DNA of 64,000 bases from Anaerolineae bacterium (GTDB lineage Bacteria; Chloroflexota; Anaerolineae; Promineifilales; Promineifilaceae): positions 1 through 64,000 of the forward strand of contig JADLAX010000077.1 of NCBI GenBank assembly GCA_020848035.1, read 5' to 3'. The notes under the pieces are model-generated. The model saw only the letters and a list, made by a program, of their open reading frames with translations, had not been told where the DNA came from and searched no databases. The translations under genes were made by a program, and so were the position numbers. Below, in pieces: positions 1-8,483 of the stretch. Every line of letters begins with the position of its first letter. Position 1 is the first letter of the stretch.

Positions 1-1925
1 CGTAAGTTTTGTGCAATTAGCGGCGAAATCGTAAAAAATCGCCAAAAATAAAAGTCGAACCTTTACAAACTGCTCATTAGTGGCAGGCTCATAGCAATAT
101 TTCACAACGAGGTTGCGATGAGTCCCATACAAACATCACCAGAAACACCACCGCAAATGACCCAACACGCCATGCTGGTCATTTGGGGAATATTTGCCCG
201 CCGTATTGGCCTGGTTTCAGCTATCGAAGCGGTCGAGCTGAAACAAAAAAAGCGAGACCATACACCACAGACGAAAATCCTGGAATTCCTGGTCGCCATC
301 CTGGGTGGATTGCCACATTTGCAAGACATCAGCCGCTCTGCGCATCCGTTGGACCGAGACCAAATCGTGGCCGAAGCGTGGGGACAAAACGCTTGGGCTG
401 ACTACAGCGGCGTCAGTCGTAGCCTAGCCCGGTTGACACCGGAAGAAGTTGCCGACCTGGTCGCTGCGCTGGAGCGTATCGGCCAGCCGTTTATCGACCG
501 GGAAGTGGCGTTGGCTCTGGAGCAGACAGGGGAGATTGTCTATGATGCCGACCTGACAGGTCGCCCCGTTTCCAGCACGAGCAGCAGCTATCCGAACACC
601 GCTTTTGGACATATGGGCGATGCGATTGAGCTGGGTTATCAAGCGGCACTGGTCAGCCTGCACAGCCCAACATATGGTCGGCTGTGGTTAGCCAACGAAC
701 TGCATCCGGGTGATATGGTCAGCATGAACCGTACTCAGGCTTTGGTCATGGCGGCGGAAAAGCGGACAGGTCAGCGACCGCTGCGGCGCACCAAGTTACT
801 GGCAGGTCGTTTAGCCGAGGCGCAAACCAGGTGGGAAGCCATAGCCGATAGGGTTGAAGACAGCTACCAACGACATCGGGATGCTCAAGGCCAATTACAT
901 GATGCCCGTCTGTCTCTGGGGGAATGGGAACGAGAGGGGCGCGCTTTGACGGCTATCTATGAACAGGAAAACCGGTCACAGACGGCTCATTGCCAACTGA
1001 CAAGAGCCCAGCGCAAGGCAGCTACCTATGCCAAACGGATTCCCCGTTGTCAAGAAGCGTTAGGTGTGGCCGAACGGCGGCTGGCTCGACATGAAGCGCG
1101 TTATGATGCGGCTCAGGCAGAGGTTGACCAGTTGCAAGCCCGTTACCAGCAGTTTCAGGCTGACAATGCCGCCAATCCGAACCCAATTCGCGCCACCTTT
1201 CGTCTCGATGCTGGGTTTACCAGCCTGGAAAACATCTACTGGCTGATTGAAATGGGCTATGATGTTTATACGCGCGGTCGTTTCCCCAAGGTACGTGATG
1301 TATTGAGTGTGCTGGTGACAGATGAAACCGATTGGCTCAGGGTGGGCAACAATGCCAACATGACAGTTTGGCGCAACACGACGGTTGACGGTTATTTTGC
1401 CTATCCGCTTGATGTTGCTTTGCTCCACTATCACACTGGCGATACCGTCCAACGAGCCACATTGCTTCATTACGGCCAAACCGATGTCGCGGCTGACCGA
1501 GATGGTTGGTTTCATACCTATAACGGCCGTCAAACGATTGAAGCCGGTATCAAAGAGGGTAAAAACGTCTTTCAGATGCATTATCTGAAGGTGCGGTCGC
1601 CGGAAGCGTTGCTTTTGCAGGAGCATATGGCTTGTTTCGCAGCCAATTTTGTCCGCTTTGCGGCAGCGTGGTTGGTAGAGAAAGCGCAACCAACGCCATT
1701 TTCAACCCAATCCGTCAAGCAGATGGTGCGAGTAGCCGCCCACACCTCCGCTTGGGTGCAAAGACAAGGTGATGTTTGGTTGTTAATGTTCACTGAGCAG
1801 AGTTGTTATGCAGGCTGCTCCCTGCGTTTTGGCGATGGGGTGATTCAATTGCCCCTACCGCTTTTTAGAGACATTCATTTTTCGCATTTTTGAGCCATTT
1901 TGGCTCTGATTGCACAATAGTTACG
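1..1925 (+). mobile_element. Insertion sequence with DDE transposase, near-complete
   Basis: The first bases of the window and positions 1906-1925 form an imperfect inverted repeat. The left end reads TTTTGTGCAATTAG and the reverse complement of the right end reads TATTGTGCAATCAG; five flanking bases (CGTAA / TTACG) also mirror each other. A single large transposase gene fills the space between. The true left end may lie just outside the window, so the exact boundary and target duplication cannot be settled here. The element sits directly upstream of an AT-rich barstar-like gene. Confidence 0.7.
118..1893 (+). CDS. IS transposase, DDE type (IS1380/IS4-like)
   Basis: This 591-residue protein would catalyse cut-and-paste transposition of the surrounding IS. 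An RNase H-like DDE core is visible: first Asp in DADLTGRPVS (about residue 143), second in RLDAGF (about 364), and Glu in the IEAGIKEGKNVF segment (about residue 480). Between the first two lies a long charged, helical insertion (about residues 220-350), probably a coiled coil. The pattern D..TG, R.D.GF and E..IKEGK resembles the group-1 DDE transposases (IS1380 and relatives), but I cannot fix the IS family without a search. The frame is open throughout, so it may be active. It contains one ACGGCCGT site. Confidence 0.85.
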   Translation: MSPIQTSPETPPQMTQHAMLVIWGIFARRIGLVSAIEAVELKQKKRDHTPQTKILEFLVAILGGLPHLQDISRSAHPLDRDQIVAEAWGQNAWADYSGVSRSLARLTPEEVADLVAALERIGQPFIDREVALALEQTGEIVYDADLTGRPVSSTSSSYPNTAFGHMGDAIELGYQAALVSLHSPTYGRLWLANELHPGDMVSMNRTQALVMAAEKRTGQRPLRRTKLLAGRLAEAQTRWEAIADRVEDSYQRHRDAQGQLHDARLSLGEWEREGRALTAIYEQENRSQTAHCQLTRAQRKAATYAKRIPRCQEALGVAERRLARHEARYDAAQAEVDQLQARYQQFQADNAANPNPIRATFRLDAGFTSLENIYWLIEMGYDVYTRGRFPKVRDVLSVLVTDETDWLRVGNNANMTVWRNTTVDGYFAYPLDVALLHYHTGDTVQRATLLHYGQTDVAADRDGWFHTYNGRQTIEAGIKEGKNVFQMHYLKVRSPEALLLQEHMACFAANFVRFAAAWLVEKAQPTPFSTQSVKQMVRVAAHTSAWVQRQGDVWLLMFTEQSCYAGCSLRFGDGVIQLPLPLFRDIHFSHF

Positions 1926-1972
1926 ATAATACATTGTTAGGTGATGTATTAAGTTGGAATAGGAGTCTAAAA

Positions 1973-2494
1973 TTGGCAGCTTTCACCGCTGACGAAATCA
2001 ACAAAAATTGGCAACTATTTGACTTGTTTCAAAATGGGGGAGTTGTCCTCTTCAAGCGCAAAGACTTCTTGCACGAAATCAACAGGCAGTTTCGGAAAGC
2101 TGATTATCGTGTCTGTGATGTAAAATGCAGCGAATATCCAGATCAAGGAGCTATGTTAATCGGTATTTTGGACGCATTAAATATTCCAAGATATCCACAC
2201 GTAAACTTGGATGGTTTCAACGATTTTTTATACCAAATTAATTTTAATAACTGTACTGGCATTGTTCTTATTCTCACTAATTTCCATTCATTCTATAATT
2301 CAAATTGGAAGGTTGCGTTTCAAATCCTTGATATTTTGGCCCAAAATCATCGCTCGCACCTGCTTAAAGGCAACAGACTACTTACGATTGTGCAGAGTGA
2401 TGACCCGGAGCTTGATCAGAAAATAGGTCTTGTCGGTGGTTATCTTCCTATTTGGAATACATTTGAGTGGCTAAAAAAAGATAGGGGGCTCTAA
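1973..2494 (+). CDS. Barstar-like immunity protein, orphan
   Basis: The reading frame is open from the IS end onward. I chose a TTG at 1973 because AGGAG at 1961-1965 sits 7 nt upstream; no suitable ATG exists, so 5' truncation by the IS is the alternative. The product (about 173 residues) has the barstar layout: an N-terminal strand VVLFKRKDF, then YPHVNLDGFNDFLYQI, which matches the Tyr-x-x-Asn-Leu-Asp-Ala-Leu region of barstar, then the GIVLIL strand and a C-terminal helix. Barstar-family proteins block barnase-like RNases or serve as immunity proteins for secreted toxins. No nuclease partner is visible downstream; it could lie to the left of the IS. Base composition is clearly AT-richer than in neighbours, which suggests transfer. 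Confidence 0.55.
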   Translation: MAAFTADEINKNWQLFDLFQNGGVVLFKRKDFLHEINRQFRKADYRVCDVKCSEYPDQGAMLIGILDALNIPRYPHVNLDGFNDFLYQINFNNCTGIVLILTNFHSFYNSNWKVAFQILDILAQNHRSHLLKGNRLLTIVQSDDPELDQKIGLVGGYLPIWNTFEWLKKDRGL

Positions 2495-2762
2495 AACAAA
2501 AATGAACTAACCTAAATGGTTAAGGTTGTCTTGAAACCATCTCATGAAGGGCTGCTATAAGATCGTTACCTAACAATGTTTCCACTTGACTGCAAGATCG
2601 CGCCCCACTGCCCTGATGCAGTCGTAGTGGATGGTGCAGTCTTGCCACGTATTTTCTGGTTCCATCTCGCGGAAAGTGAAATGACCGCCAAAAGTTACCA
2701 ACGGCCGTTCCCTCCACAATTCCTCTATCAAATAACAAAATCGCCAAAGCTGCGCGGTTGGG

Positions 2763-2774
2763 TAAAATCGGGAC
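2763..2774 (+). promoter_or_regulatory. -10 box placed for a leaderless alr transcript
   Basis: TAAAAT at 2763-2768 is followed by only six bases before the alr ATG, and there is no Shine-Dalgarno sequence. No convincing -35 box was found. The same arrangement precedes several other genes in this window. Confidence 0.45.
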
Positions 2775-3941
2775 ATGGCTTTGAATGAACCAACGATTAG
2801 CAACAACGGCATTGTCCGCCCCACCTACATTGAAGTGAACCTCACCCGCCTGACGGAAAATTACCGGGCCATCGAACGCGCCGTTGCGCCCGCCACGGTG
2901 ATGCCCATCCTGAAGGCAAATGCGTACGGGCACGGGCTGGTGGAAGTGGCCCGGCACGTGGTCTCGCTGGGGGCACCGTACCTGGGCGTTGCCTTTTTGG
3001 AAGAGGGCATTTTGCTGCGCGAGGCGGGCATCACCGCGCCGATTCTGGTGCTGGGCGGCATCATCGGCAACCAGGTGCCGCTCTTTTTGCAGCACAACCT
3101 CACCCTCACCGCCTCCTCCATCGAAAAGCTGACCCAAATTGATGAAGCGGCCGCCCAAATGGGCGTGCAGGCCAAAGTCCACCTGAAGATCGACACGGGC
3201 ATGGAGCGCATCGGGGTGCATTATTACAATGCCGATTCGCTGCTGGAAGCGGCGCTCAACTGCGAGCACTGTCTGGTGGAGGGGATTTATTCGCACTTTG
3301 CCAATGCGGATACGGCCGTTCTCCACTCCGCCCAAACCCAACTCGACCGCTTCAACCAGGTGCTCTCCTTTTACGAACAGCGTGGGCTGCCGTCACCGCC
3401 GCTGCGCCACATGGCCAACTCCGGGGGCATCCTCCAGCTGCCCGGCAGCCACTTCGACATGGTGCGGGCCGGGATTTTGCTCTACGGCGTCTACCCGTCG
3501 GATGAGGTGGCCAAAACGGTGGCGGTGCGCCCGGTGCTCAGCTGGAAATCGCGCGTGGTCTACTTCAAGGTGGTGCAGCCGGATCATCCGGTAAGTTATG
3601 GCTCCACCTGGCAAAGCGACCACATGGTGCGCGTCGTCACGGTGCCGGTGGGCTATGGCGATGGCTACTTCCGGCGCATGTCGGGGCAGGCGCAGGTGAT
3701 TTTGCGGGGAAAAAGGTATCCGGTAATCGGCCGTATTTGCATGGACCAGCTCATGGTGAACCTGGAGTGGGACAGCGCCTACAACAACGACGAGGTGACG
3801 CTGCTGGGCGAAAGCGACGGGCAAATCATTCGCTGCGAAGAGCTGGCCGAGTGGGCCGGCACTATCCCCTACGAAATTCTGACCAACATCAACACGCGAG
3901 TTTCCCGCCTCTATCTAAACGAAAAAGAAAAAGGGTCGTGA
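2775..3941 (+). CDS. alr: Alanine racemase
   Basis: PLP-dependent racemase that makes D-alanine for peptidoglycan. The 388-residue length is typical. The PLP-binding lysine lies in KANAYGHG (K47), inside the N-terminal TIM barrel. The C-terminal beta domain carries VGYGDGYFR, which holds the second catalytic base tyrosine, and GRICMDQ, typical of the family. The start is set by the family N-terminus and by the -10 box six bases upstream. The gene stands alone, and its stop codon lies inside a hairpin (3933-3964), so transcription probably ends there. Confidence 0.97.
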   Translation: MALNEPTISNNGIVRPTYIEVNLTRLTENYRAIERAVAPATVMPILKANAYGHGLVEVARHVVSLGAPYLGVAFLEEGILLREAGITAPILVLGGIIGNQVPLFLQHNLTLTASSIEKLTQIDEAAAQMGVQAKVHLKIDTGMERIGVHYYNADSLLEAALNCEHCLVEGIYSHFANADTAVLHSAQTQLDRFNQVLSFYEQRGLPSPPLRHMANSGGILQLPGSHFDMVRAGILLYGVYPSDEVAKTVAVRPVLSWKSRVVYFKVVQPDHPVSYGSTWQSDHMVRVVTVPVGYGDGYFRRMSGQAQVILRGKRYPVIGRICMDQLMVNLEWDSAYNNDEVTLLGESDGQIIRCEELAEWAGTIPYEILTNINTRVSRLYLNEKEKGS

Positions 3942-4020
3942 GGCTGCCCATAGCCCCACGACCCCTGAAAAGCGTTCGACCCCGGCCAGGAGGGAGAACC
4001 GGGGTCGAAACACTTCTTTT
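3933..4020 (+). terminator. Two consecutive hairpins ending alr
   Basis: The first stem (3933-3945 with 3952-3964, 12 of 13 pairs) overlaps the alr stop codon. The second (3975-3985 with 3999-4009, 11 perfect pairs, GTCGAA ends) is followed by a T-rich stretch. The remaining bases up to 4208 hold no recognisable gene. Confidence 0.6.
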
Positions 4021-4208
4021 GGCGACTTCTGATAATTAGAATAGCCGCCTTACTTAAGCCAAATCTGAGATTAACCTAAGTAGTTTATAAGTGAGCCAGA
4101 CCCGCCGAGGGTAGTGAGCGTTTAGCCTTACCTGGAACAAGAGCAGCGCCTCGGCACGCTGCGCCCTCGTGCGGGATGCCAACTGAACGGTTCCAAAATT
4201 GCCGCTTT

Positions 4209-5444
4209 CTAAGCCGCGAGCTGGAAGATAGTTTGCAGCTCGCCAATTTGCAGCACGTCGCCGTCGTTGAGGAGGTGGGCATGGCCCACGGTACGGCCGT
4301 TCAGCCGGGCCGGAAAGGCATTGTCGATGCGCTCCAGGTAATAACGCACCCGCGCGCGCCGAATGGCGATGTTGCCAATGGTTAGTTCACCCACCACAGG
4401 CAGCTCCTGGCATTCACGACGGCCGTCTGGCCAGCAAAAGGCCAGGCGCGGTGCCAGTTTTGGCTGCGGCGTTGGGGCTTGGGGCAGGTGGGCCAGCTGC
4501 CCGCGGGAGACGGCCGTGCCCCGCCCATCCATCACCCAGCCCAGCAGCGCCAGCAGCAAACTGCCAACAACACCCATCAGCAAAACCTGGTGGTACGTGG
4601 CGACAAAGCGAGGCAGCAGGCGCAGCGTGTCAAACTGCCAGCGATCGTTGACCACTTTGGCGGCTTCGACCTGCTGCGTCAAGCCATCCAACCAGGCCAG
4701 ATCGCCATCTATCTGCTGCTTGACGGCCCGCATGTTGGCCGGAACACCCTGCCAGGCATCCAGGCTGCGGGTGGTAGCGGCAATCAACTGGGCGGCGGTG
4801 TCGGCCAGGCTGGTTCCGGTACCCAGAAAGCCACCATTTGCCGAAAACGTGCGCAGCGATTCCTGCCACTCAACCATTTCTTGCTGCATGGCATCCAGAG
4901 CGGGCAAGGTGGTGACGGCGGCAACGGCCGTTGCCACTTCCCCCACCCCTTCGCTCACGTCATCCAGGCTGCGCGAAACCCGTCGGCTCTGCAAGGCCAG
5001 GTCGGCCAGTACCACATCGCCCCGGTCAACATCGTAAAATTGCAGCCGGGCCAGATCGCGCGACAGCACTTCGGCGGCCTCGATGGCTTCCAGGTCCGCA
5101 TCAAAGGCGGCGATTTGGTGGACGGCCGTATCCACACCCCACACCAGCACCTGCACATTTCGCCCAACCAGCGGCATATCCACAAGCGTGGCCGCGGCCG
5201 TATCGTCCAGCCAGCTGGCCACAACGGCCGCATCCGCCGTGTGCAGCATCTGGCGCAGCTGATCGGCCAGCGTGCCGTACTGGTTCAGGCGCACGGTACG
5301 CTGCGGCTCGGTGCTAAGCTGGCGCAGCAGATCTTCAGTCACCAGGCGGTATGGATCAAAGGTGTGGACCAGCCGGGCACCGATAAACAGGGCCAGAATG
5401 GCAGCTCCCAACAACAAACCTATGCGATACAACATGCGAAACAT
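4209..5444 (-). CDS. Membrane protein with degenerate C-terminal FHA-like domain
   Basis: I start at the ATG at 5444 because GGGAGGAC sits just upstream; a longer frame to 5504 exists. The 411-residue product has one membrane segment near the N-terminus (about residues 6-24) and a second at about 290-312. Between them is a helical, probably extracytoplasmic domain. The last 60 residues keep late FHA features (LNGR, LLNDGDVLQIG, TIFQL) but lack the early Gly-Arg and Ser-x-x-His phosphopeptide-binding motifs. It may therefore be a scaffold rather than a phosphothreonine reader. Two bona fide FHA proteins lie at 30190-34061. Function unknown. Confidence 0.6.
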   Translation of the reverse strand: MFRMLYRIGLLLGAAILALFIGARLVHTFDPYRLVTEDLLRQLSTEPQRTVRLNQYGTLADQLRQMLHTADAAVVASWLDDTAAATLVDMPLVGRNVQVLVWGVDTAVHQIAAFDADLEAIEAAEVLSRDLARLQFYDVDRGDVVLADLALQSRRVSRSLDDVSEGVGEVATAVAAVTTLPALDAMQQEMVEWQESLRTFSANGGFLGTGTSLADTAAQLIAATTRSLDAWQGVPANMRAVKQQIDGDLAWLDGLTQQVEAAKVVNDRWQFDTLRLLPRFVATYHQVLLMGVVGSLLLALLGWVMDGRGTAVSRGQLAHLPQAPTPQPKLAPRLAFCWPDGRRECQELPVVGELTIGNIAIRRARVRYYLERIDNAFPARLNGRTVGHAHLLNDGDVLQIGELQTIFQLAA

Positions 5445-5499
5445 GACGTCCTCCCGGCTCCCTAATAACAGACACGACTTTTGGTTGGCTGGCAGTATA

Positions 5500-5531
5500 A
5501 ACAAAAAACCTGGACCAATTCGTCCAGGTTT
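5500..5531 (-). terminator. Intrinsic terminator on the minus strand
   Basis: A perfect 10-bp stem (5506-5515 with 5522-5531) is followed on the minus strand by a TTTTGTTT run. It would end transcription coming from the hydrolase gene at 5696-6616, before the FHA-like gene. Confidence 0.75.
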
Positions 5532-5589
5532 CTAACAGCCATCTAACAGTTTGGTGACAGCTATGAGCCTGTCGGAGAAAGAAATCTTA

Positions 5590-5657
5590 GCCACGAATTA
5601 CCACGGATTAATACAAATCAGGTGTTATTTCCGTGAAAATCCGTGTTAATCAGTGGC
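5590..5657. repeat. Hairpin element, word ATCCGTGTTAATC type
   Basis: Words of the type CCACGGATTAAT and their inverted forms (TCCGTGTTAATCAGTGG) make an imperfect hairpin just beyond the 3' end of the hydrolase gene. It belongs to the family of short-word inverted elements scattered over the window. Confidence 0.55.
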
Positions 5658-5695
5658 CCAGTTTGCTATGAGCAGATTCCTGCGAGCAAGGGTGT

Positions 5696-6616
5696 TCAGA
5701 GGGCTTCGCGGCGGGCAATGTGAGCCAAAATCGAGAGGATATGATCACGCATGGAGGCGCTGTGCCACATGGCCGAGATGTGCCCGGCGGGAATGGTGAC
5801 CAACGGCCGTTCGGCAAACAGTTCCGCATGATTTTCCAGCCGGAAGAAGAGGTCATTTTCGCCCAACAGCGGGAAAACACGGTCGGCGGCACACTGGCGG
5901 CAGTACGGCGTAAAGTCCAGGTGCTGCTGGAGCTCTGCCTGGGTCATGTGCAGGGGCCGCCCAAACAGGTCCGACGTGTCCCAAATGACGCGGGCCAGGT
6001 TGGGCGAGGCCAGCATGGGGATAACACCGCGCGTTTGCTGCCATAGCCCTTCGTACAGCAGGCTGGTGATGCCGCCCCAGCTGACGCCAGAAGCGACGGT
6101 GTAGGCCGCCCCTTCGATCTTAAACCGGCTTTGCATCAGCTCCATCACGCGCAGCGACCCGGCAAAAATCTGGTAGATGCTGCGGATGGAGGCAAAGCCC
6201 TTTTGCACGGGGTCTTGCCAAGTGTCGTGGAACGGGGCCTGCACACACACTGAATGCACCGGCAGGGGAACGGCCGTCGGAAACAGCCGCCGCCAGCTGT
6301 TGGTGTAGGGATATTCGTTAAAGCCGTGATGGAACAGCAGCAGCGGCGCGGCCGGGTCTACCGCCAGGCGTACCCGCACCTTGCACACAATTTCGCCCAT
6401 AGGCGTTTGCAGAGTGATGGCGTGTTCACCGGGAGCGGTGAGGTTGTAAACGGCCGTTTTCCGCGTATCCACCTCTGTTTGGGCCAGCACTGCCTCCAGC
6501 TGGGGCGCATTGTTGAGGCTGGTCTCTAACGAGTCAGAGACGCGGCGGTTGAGGCCGTACAAAACCGCTTTATCAATTTGTTGAACCATCGTTTGGCGTA
6601 AGTTGAGTGAAAACAT
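5696..6616 (-). CDS. Alpha/beta hydrolase
   Basis: A 306-residue protein with a clear alpha/beta-hydrolase catalytic layout. HHGFNEYPY forms the oxyanion-hole region at about residue 95. The nucleophile elbow is SGVSWGG, at about residue 181. The acid is probably the Asp in GENDLFF (about residue 257), and the His is in AGHISAMWH near the C-terminus. No signal peptide is visible. Substrate is unknown; esterase or lipase activity is plausible. It is a single gene, with its own terminator at 5500-5531. No strong Shine-Dalgarno precedes the annotated ATG. Confidence 0.8.
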   Translation of the reverse strand: MFSLNLRQTMVQQIDKAVLYGLNRRVSDSLETSLNNAPQLEAVLAQTEVDTRKTAVYNLTAPGEHAITLQTPMGEIVCKVRVRLAVDPAAPLLLFHHGFNEYPYTNSWRRLFPTAVPLPVHSVCVQAPFHDTWQDPVQKGFASIRSIYQIFAGSLRVMELMQSRFKIEGAAYTVASGVSWGGITSLLYEGLWQQTRGVIPMLASPNLARVIWDTSDLFGRPLHMTQAELQQHLDFTPYCRQCAADRVFPLLGENDLFFRLENHAELFAERPLVTIPAGHISAMWHSASMRDHILSILAHIARREAL

Positions 6617-6799
6617 AGCCTAACCTTAACATTGCGCCGACCAATCGCCAACAAACTGGTCACCTGCCAAAAATTCACTCATCTTTCACTCTAATACGGC
6701 CGTTTTCGCCCCAGGTCACACCCTTTGCCCATTGTGGTGAATCCTGGCTGATGATTAGAATAGGACTAAAGAGGAACTCCAACTCGGTACTAGATTGTC

Positions 6800-6805
6800 T
6801 ATAAT
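6800..6805 (+). promoter_or_regulatory. -10 box TATAAT upstream of the DUF1990 gene
   Basis: A perfect TATAAT lies about 36 nt before the chosen start at 6842. The -35 position is not convincing. Confidence 0.4.
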
Positions 6806-6841
6806 GCAGGTCATCTGTTGGCTCGGAAGGAAGAAGTAGTG

Positions 6842-7447
6842 ATGAAATTTCTTACAACGGCAAAGTTAAATTGGTTTGATGATGGCTGCTGTGATGTCAA
6901 ATATTTAGACATCTGGAACGATACGGCCGTCTCTTACCAACCGGGCCAGGCGATTGATACCAGCTGGCATATTGATAGCTACGAACTGGAATTGGGGGTG
7001 GATGAAGACGGCCGTCTCTTCCGCAAAGCCGCCGACCTACTCATGCGCTACCAGTTTTACCCCTACGAGGTGCTCAGCCACGTCAGCGACTTTGGCCTGT
7101 GGAACCGCTGGGCGCAGGTGGGCGACCGCATCGTGCAGCGCATCCACGTTTTTTCGCTGTTTGGCAAGCCGGTGGTAGACGTCATCGCCATGAACGAGGT
7201 GCGCGAAGTCATCACCGAACCACGCCGCTACGGCTTCAGCTACGTCACCGTAGAAACCCACGTCGAGCAGGGCGAATGGACTGCCTGCCTGGAATGGACC
7301 CCCGACAACCAGCTGCGCCTCAGCGTGCACGCCATCTCCCGCCCCACTCCAGAAGAACCCGCCCGCAACTACAGCTTCATGCGCGCCCTGCAAAAAACCG
7401 CCCACCAGCGCGGCCTGAACCACTTCAAACAAACTGTCCTCGCCTGA
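6842..7447 (+). CDS. DUF1990 (UPF0548) family protein
   Basis: The start at 6842 is chosen because a GGAAGGAAGAAG Shine-Dalgarno lies just upstream; a longer TTG-started frame begins at 6818. The 201-residue product matches the DUF1990 layout: a hydrophobic middle segment VVDVIAMNEVREVITEPRRYGFSYVTVETH corresponds to the family's GFxYGT region, followed by a strand-rich end with ISRP near residue 171. The biochemical role of this family is unknown. It stands alone between two divergent neighbours and contains two ACGGCCGT sites. Confidence 0.65.
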   Translation: MKFLTTAKLNWFDDGCCDVKYLDIWNDTAVSYQPGQAIDTSWHIDSYELELGVDEDGRLFRKAADLLMRYQFYPYEVLSHVSDFGLWNRWAQVGDRIVQRIHVFSLFGKPVVDVIAMNEVREVITEPRRYGFSYVTVETHVEQGEWTACLEWTPDNQLRLSVHAISRPTPEEPARNYSFMRALQKTAHQRGLNHFKQTVLA

Positions 7448-7493
7448 TAGCTCCACCACAAATACCACCAATTCGTGTGCTTCTGTGATTTGT

Positions 7494-7555
7494 AATCAAA
7501 GATTGCGCAGATTTACCAGATTTTTCATCTTTCAATCTGCTTAATCTTTGATAAA
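7494..7555. repeat. Hairpin element, CAGATT-word type
   Basis: ATCAAAGATT and GCAGATT words are mirrored by AATCTGC and AATCTTTGAT, making a long imperfect stem between the DUF1990 gene and xth. The same words recur at 9975-10030, 27370-27420, 32141-32215 and 63318-63345. Confidence 0.6.
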
Positions 7556-7660
7556 AGCCTTTGTTCGGTGTCAGTCACACGGCTTGGCAGCCATAAAGAT
7601 TTGTGCGATTCGTTCATTCGTCGAATTCGTGATTTCTGTTTCCCATTCCGCCAAAGTCAG

Positions 7661-7672
7661 TACAATCGGGGC
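7661..7672 (+). promoter_or_regulatory. -10 box placed for a leaderless xth transcript
   Basis: TACAAT at 7661-7666 is followed by six bases and then the xth ATG. No Shine-Dalgarno is present. Confidence 0.45.
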
Positions 7673-8461
7673 ATGACAACAACACTTTATTCCTGGAACG
7701 TCAATGGCCTGCGGGCCGCTCATAAAAAAGGGTTTCTCGACTGGCTGCACCAAACCCAACCGGACATCCTGAGCCTGCAAGAAACCAAGTGCCACCCCGA
7801 CCAACTGCCCGCCGAGCTGCGCCAGCCCGACGGCTACCACACCTACTGGGCCTGGGCCGAGAAAAAAGGGTACAGCGGCGTGGCCCTCTACAGCAAAACG
7901 GAGCCGAAATTTGTGCAGATCGGCCTGGGCATTGAAGAGTACGACCGCGAAGGCCGCACCATCATTGCCGAGTACGACGACTTTGTTTTTATCGGCGCGT
8001 ACTTCCCCAACGGCAGCCGCGATCACAGCCGGGTGCCGTTTAAGATGGCCTACAAGACCGCCTTTCTGGGACTGTGCAACGACCTGATCGCCTCCGGCAA
8101 GTCCGTGATTTTTTGCGGCGATGTCAACACGTCGCACAAGGAGATTGACCTGGCCCGGCCGAAACAAAACCGCAGCACAACGGGTTTTTTGTTGGAAGAA
8201 TGCGCCTGGCTGGATCAAATTGTCGAGCAAGGCTACATCGACAGTTTCCGCTACCTTTACCCTGAGCAGGCTGGCGCGTACAGCTGGTGGACTCAAATCG
8301 GCGGCGCGCGCGAACGGAACGTCGGCTGGCGGTTGGACTACTTCTTCACCAGTCCGGACTTAGCCCCACGCATCGCCGAGGCCGCCATTCACGCGGAGGT
8401 GATGGGGTCGGATCATTGTCCGGTGAGTTTGGTTTTGAAGGGGGAAGGGGTGATGGGGTGA
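7673..8461 (+). CDS. xth: Exodeoxyribonuclease III (AP endonuclease)
   Basis: Mg-dependent exonuclease/AP endonuclease of base-excision repair. I use the ATG at 7673 because it begins the family core (LYSWNVNGLRAAHKKGF); the frame extends upstream to 7568 but that part is non-conserved. Motifs are complete: WNVNGLRA, LQETKC (metal-binding Glu), GAYFPNGS, CGDVNTSHKEIDLARP (Asp-x-Asn) and SDHCPVSL (Asp-His). Length 262 residues is standard. The last codons run into a GGGGTGA tandem, so the C-terminal tail (KGEGVMG) is probably repeat-derived. Confidence 0.95.
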   Translation: MTTTLYSWNVNGLRAAHKKGFLDWLHQTQPDILSLQETKCHPDQLPAELRQPDGYHTYWAWAEKKGYSGVALYSKTEPKFVQIGLGIEEYDREGRTIIAEYDDFVFIGAYFPNGSRDHSRVPFKMAYKTAFLGLCNDLIASGKSVIFCGDVNTSHKEIDLARPKQNRSTTGFLLEECAWLDQIVEQGYIDSFRYLYPEQAGAYSWWTQIGGARERNVGWRLDYFFTSPDLAPRIAEAAIHAEVMGSDHCPVSLVLKGEGVMG

Positions 8462-8477
8462 CGGGGTGACGGGGAGG
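8447..8477. repeat. Short GGGGTGAC tandem between convergent genes
   Basis: Four to five near-copies of an 8-bp word cover the end of xth and the gap before the convergent phosphotransferase gene. Related GGGGTGA/TCACCCC words occur at 30144-30190 and 60510-60541. Confidence 0.55.
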
Positions 8478-8483
8478 GATGCT

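Noticed and set aside
2570-2824. Short minus-strand frame before alr
   Set aside because: It overlaps the alr start and promoter, has no ribosome-binding site and no recognisable domain.
3972-4020. Possible tRNA-like sequence (GTTCGACCCC) after alr
   Set aside because: The segment is a simple hairpin with no cloverleaf, anticodon arm or acceptor stem.
4479-5465. Plus-strand frame opposite the FHA-like membrane protein
   Set aside because: No start context and a composition typical of an antisense frame of a GC-rich gene.
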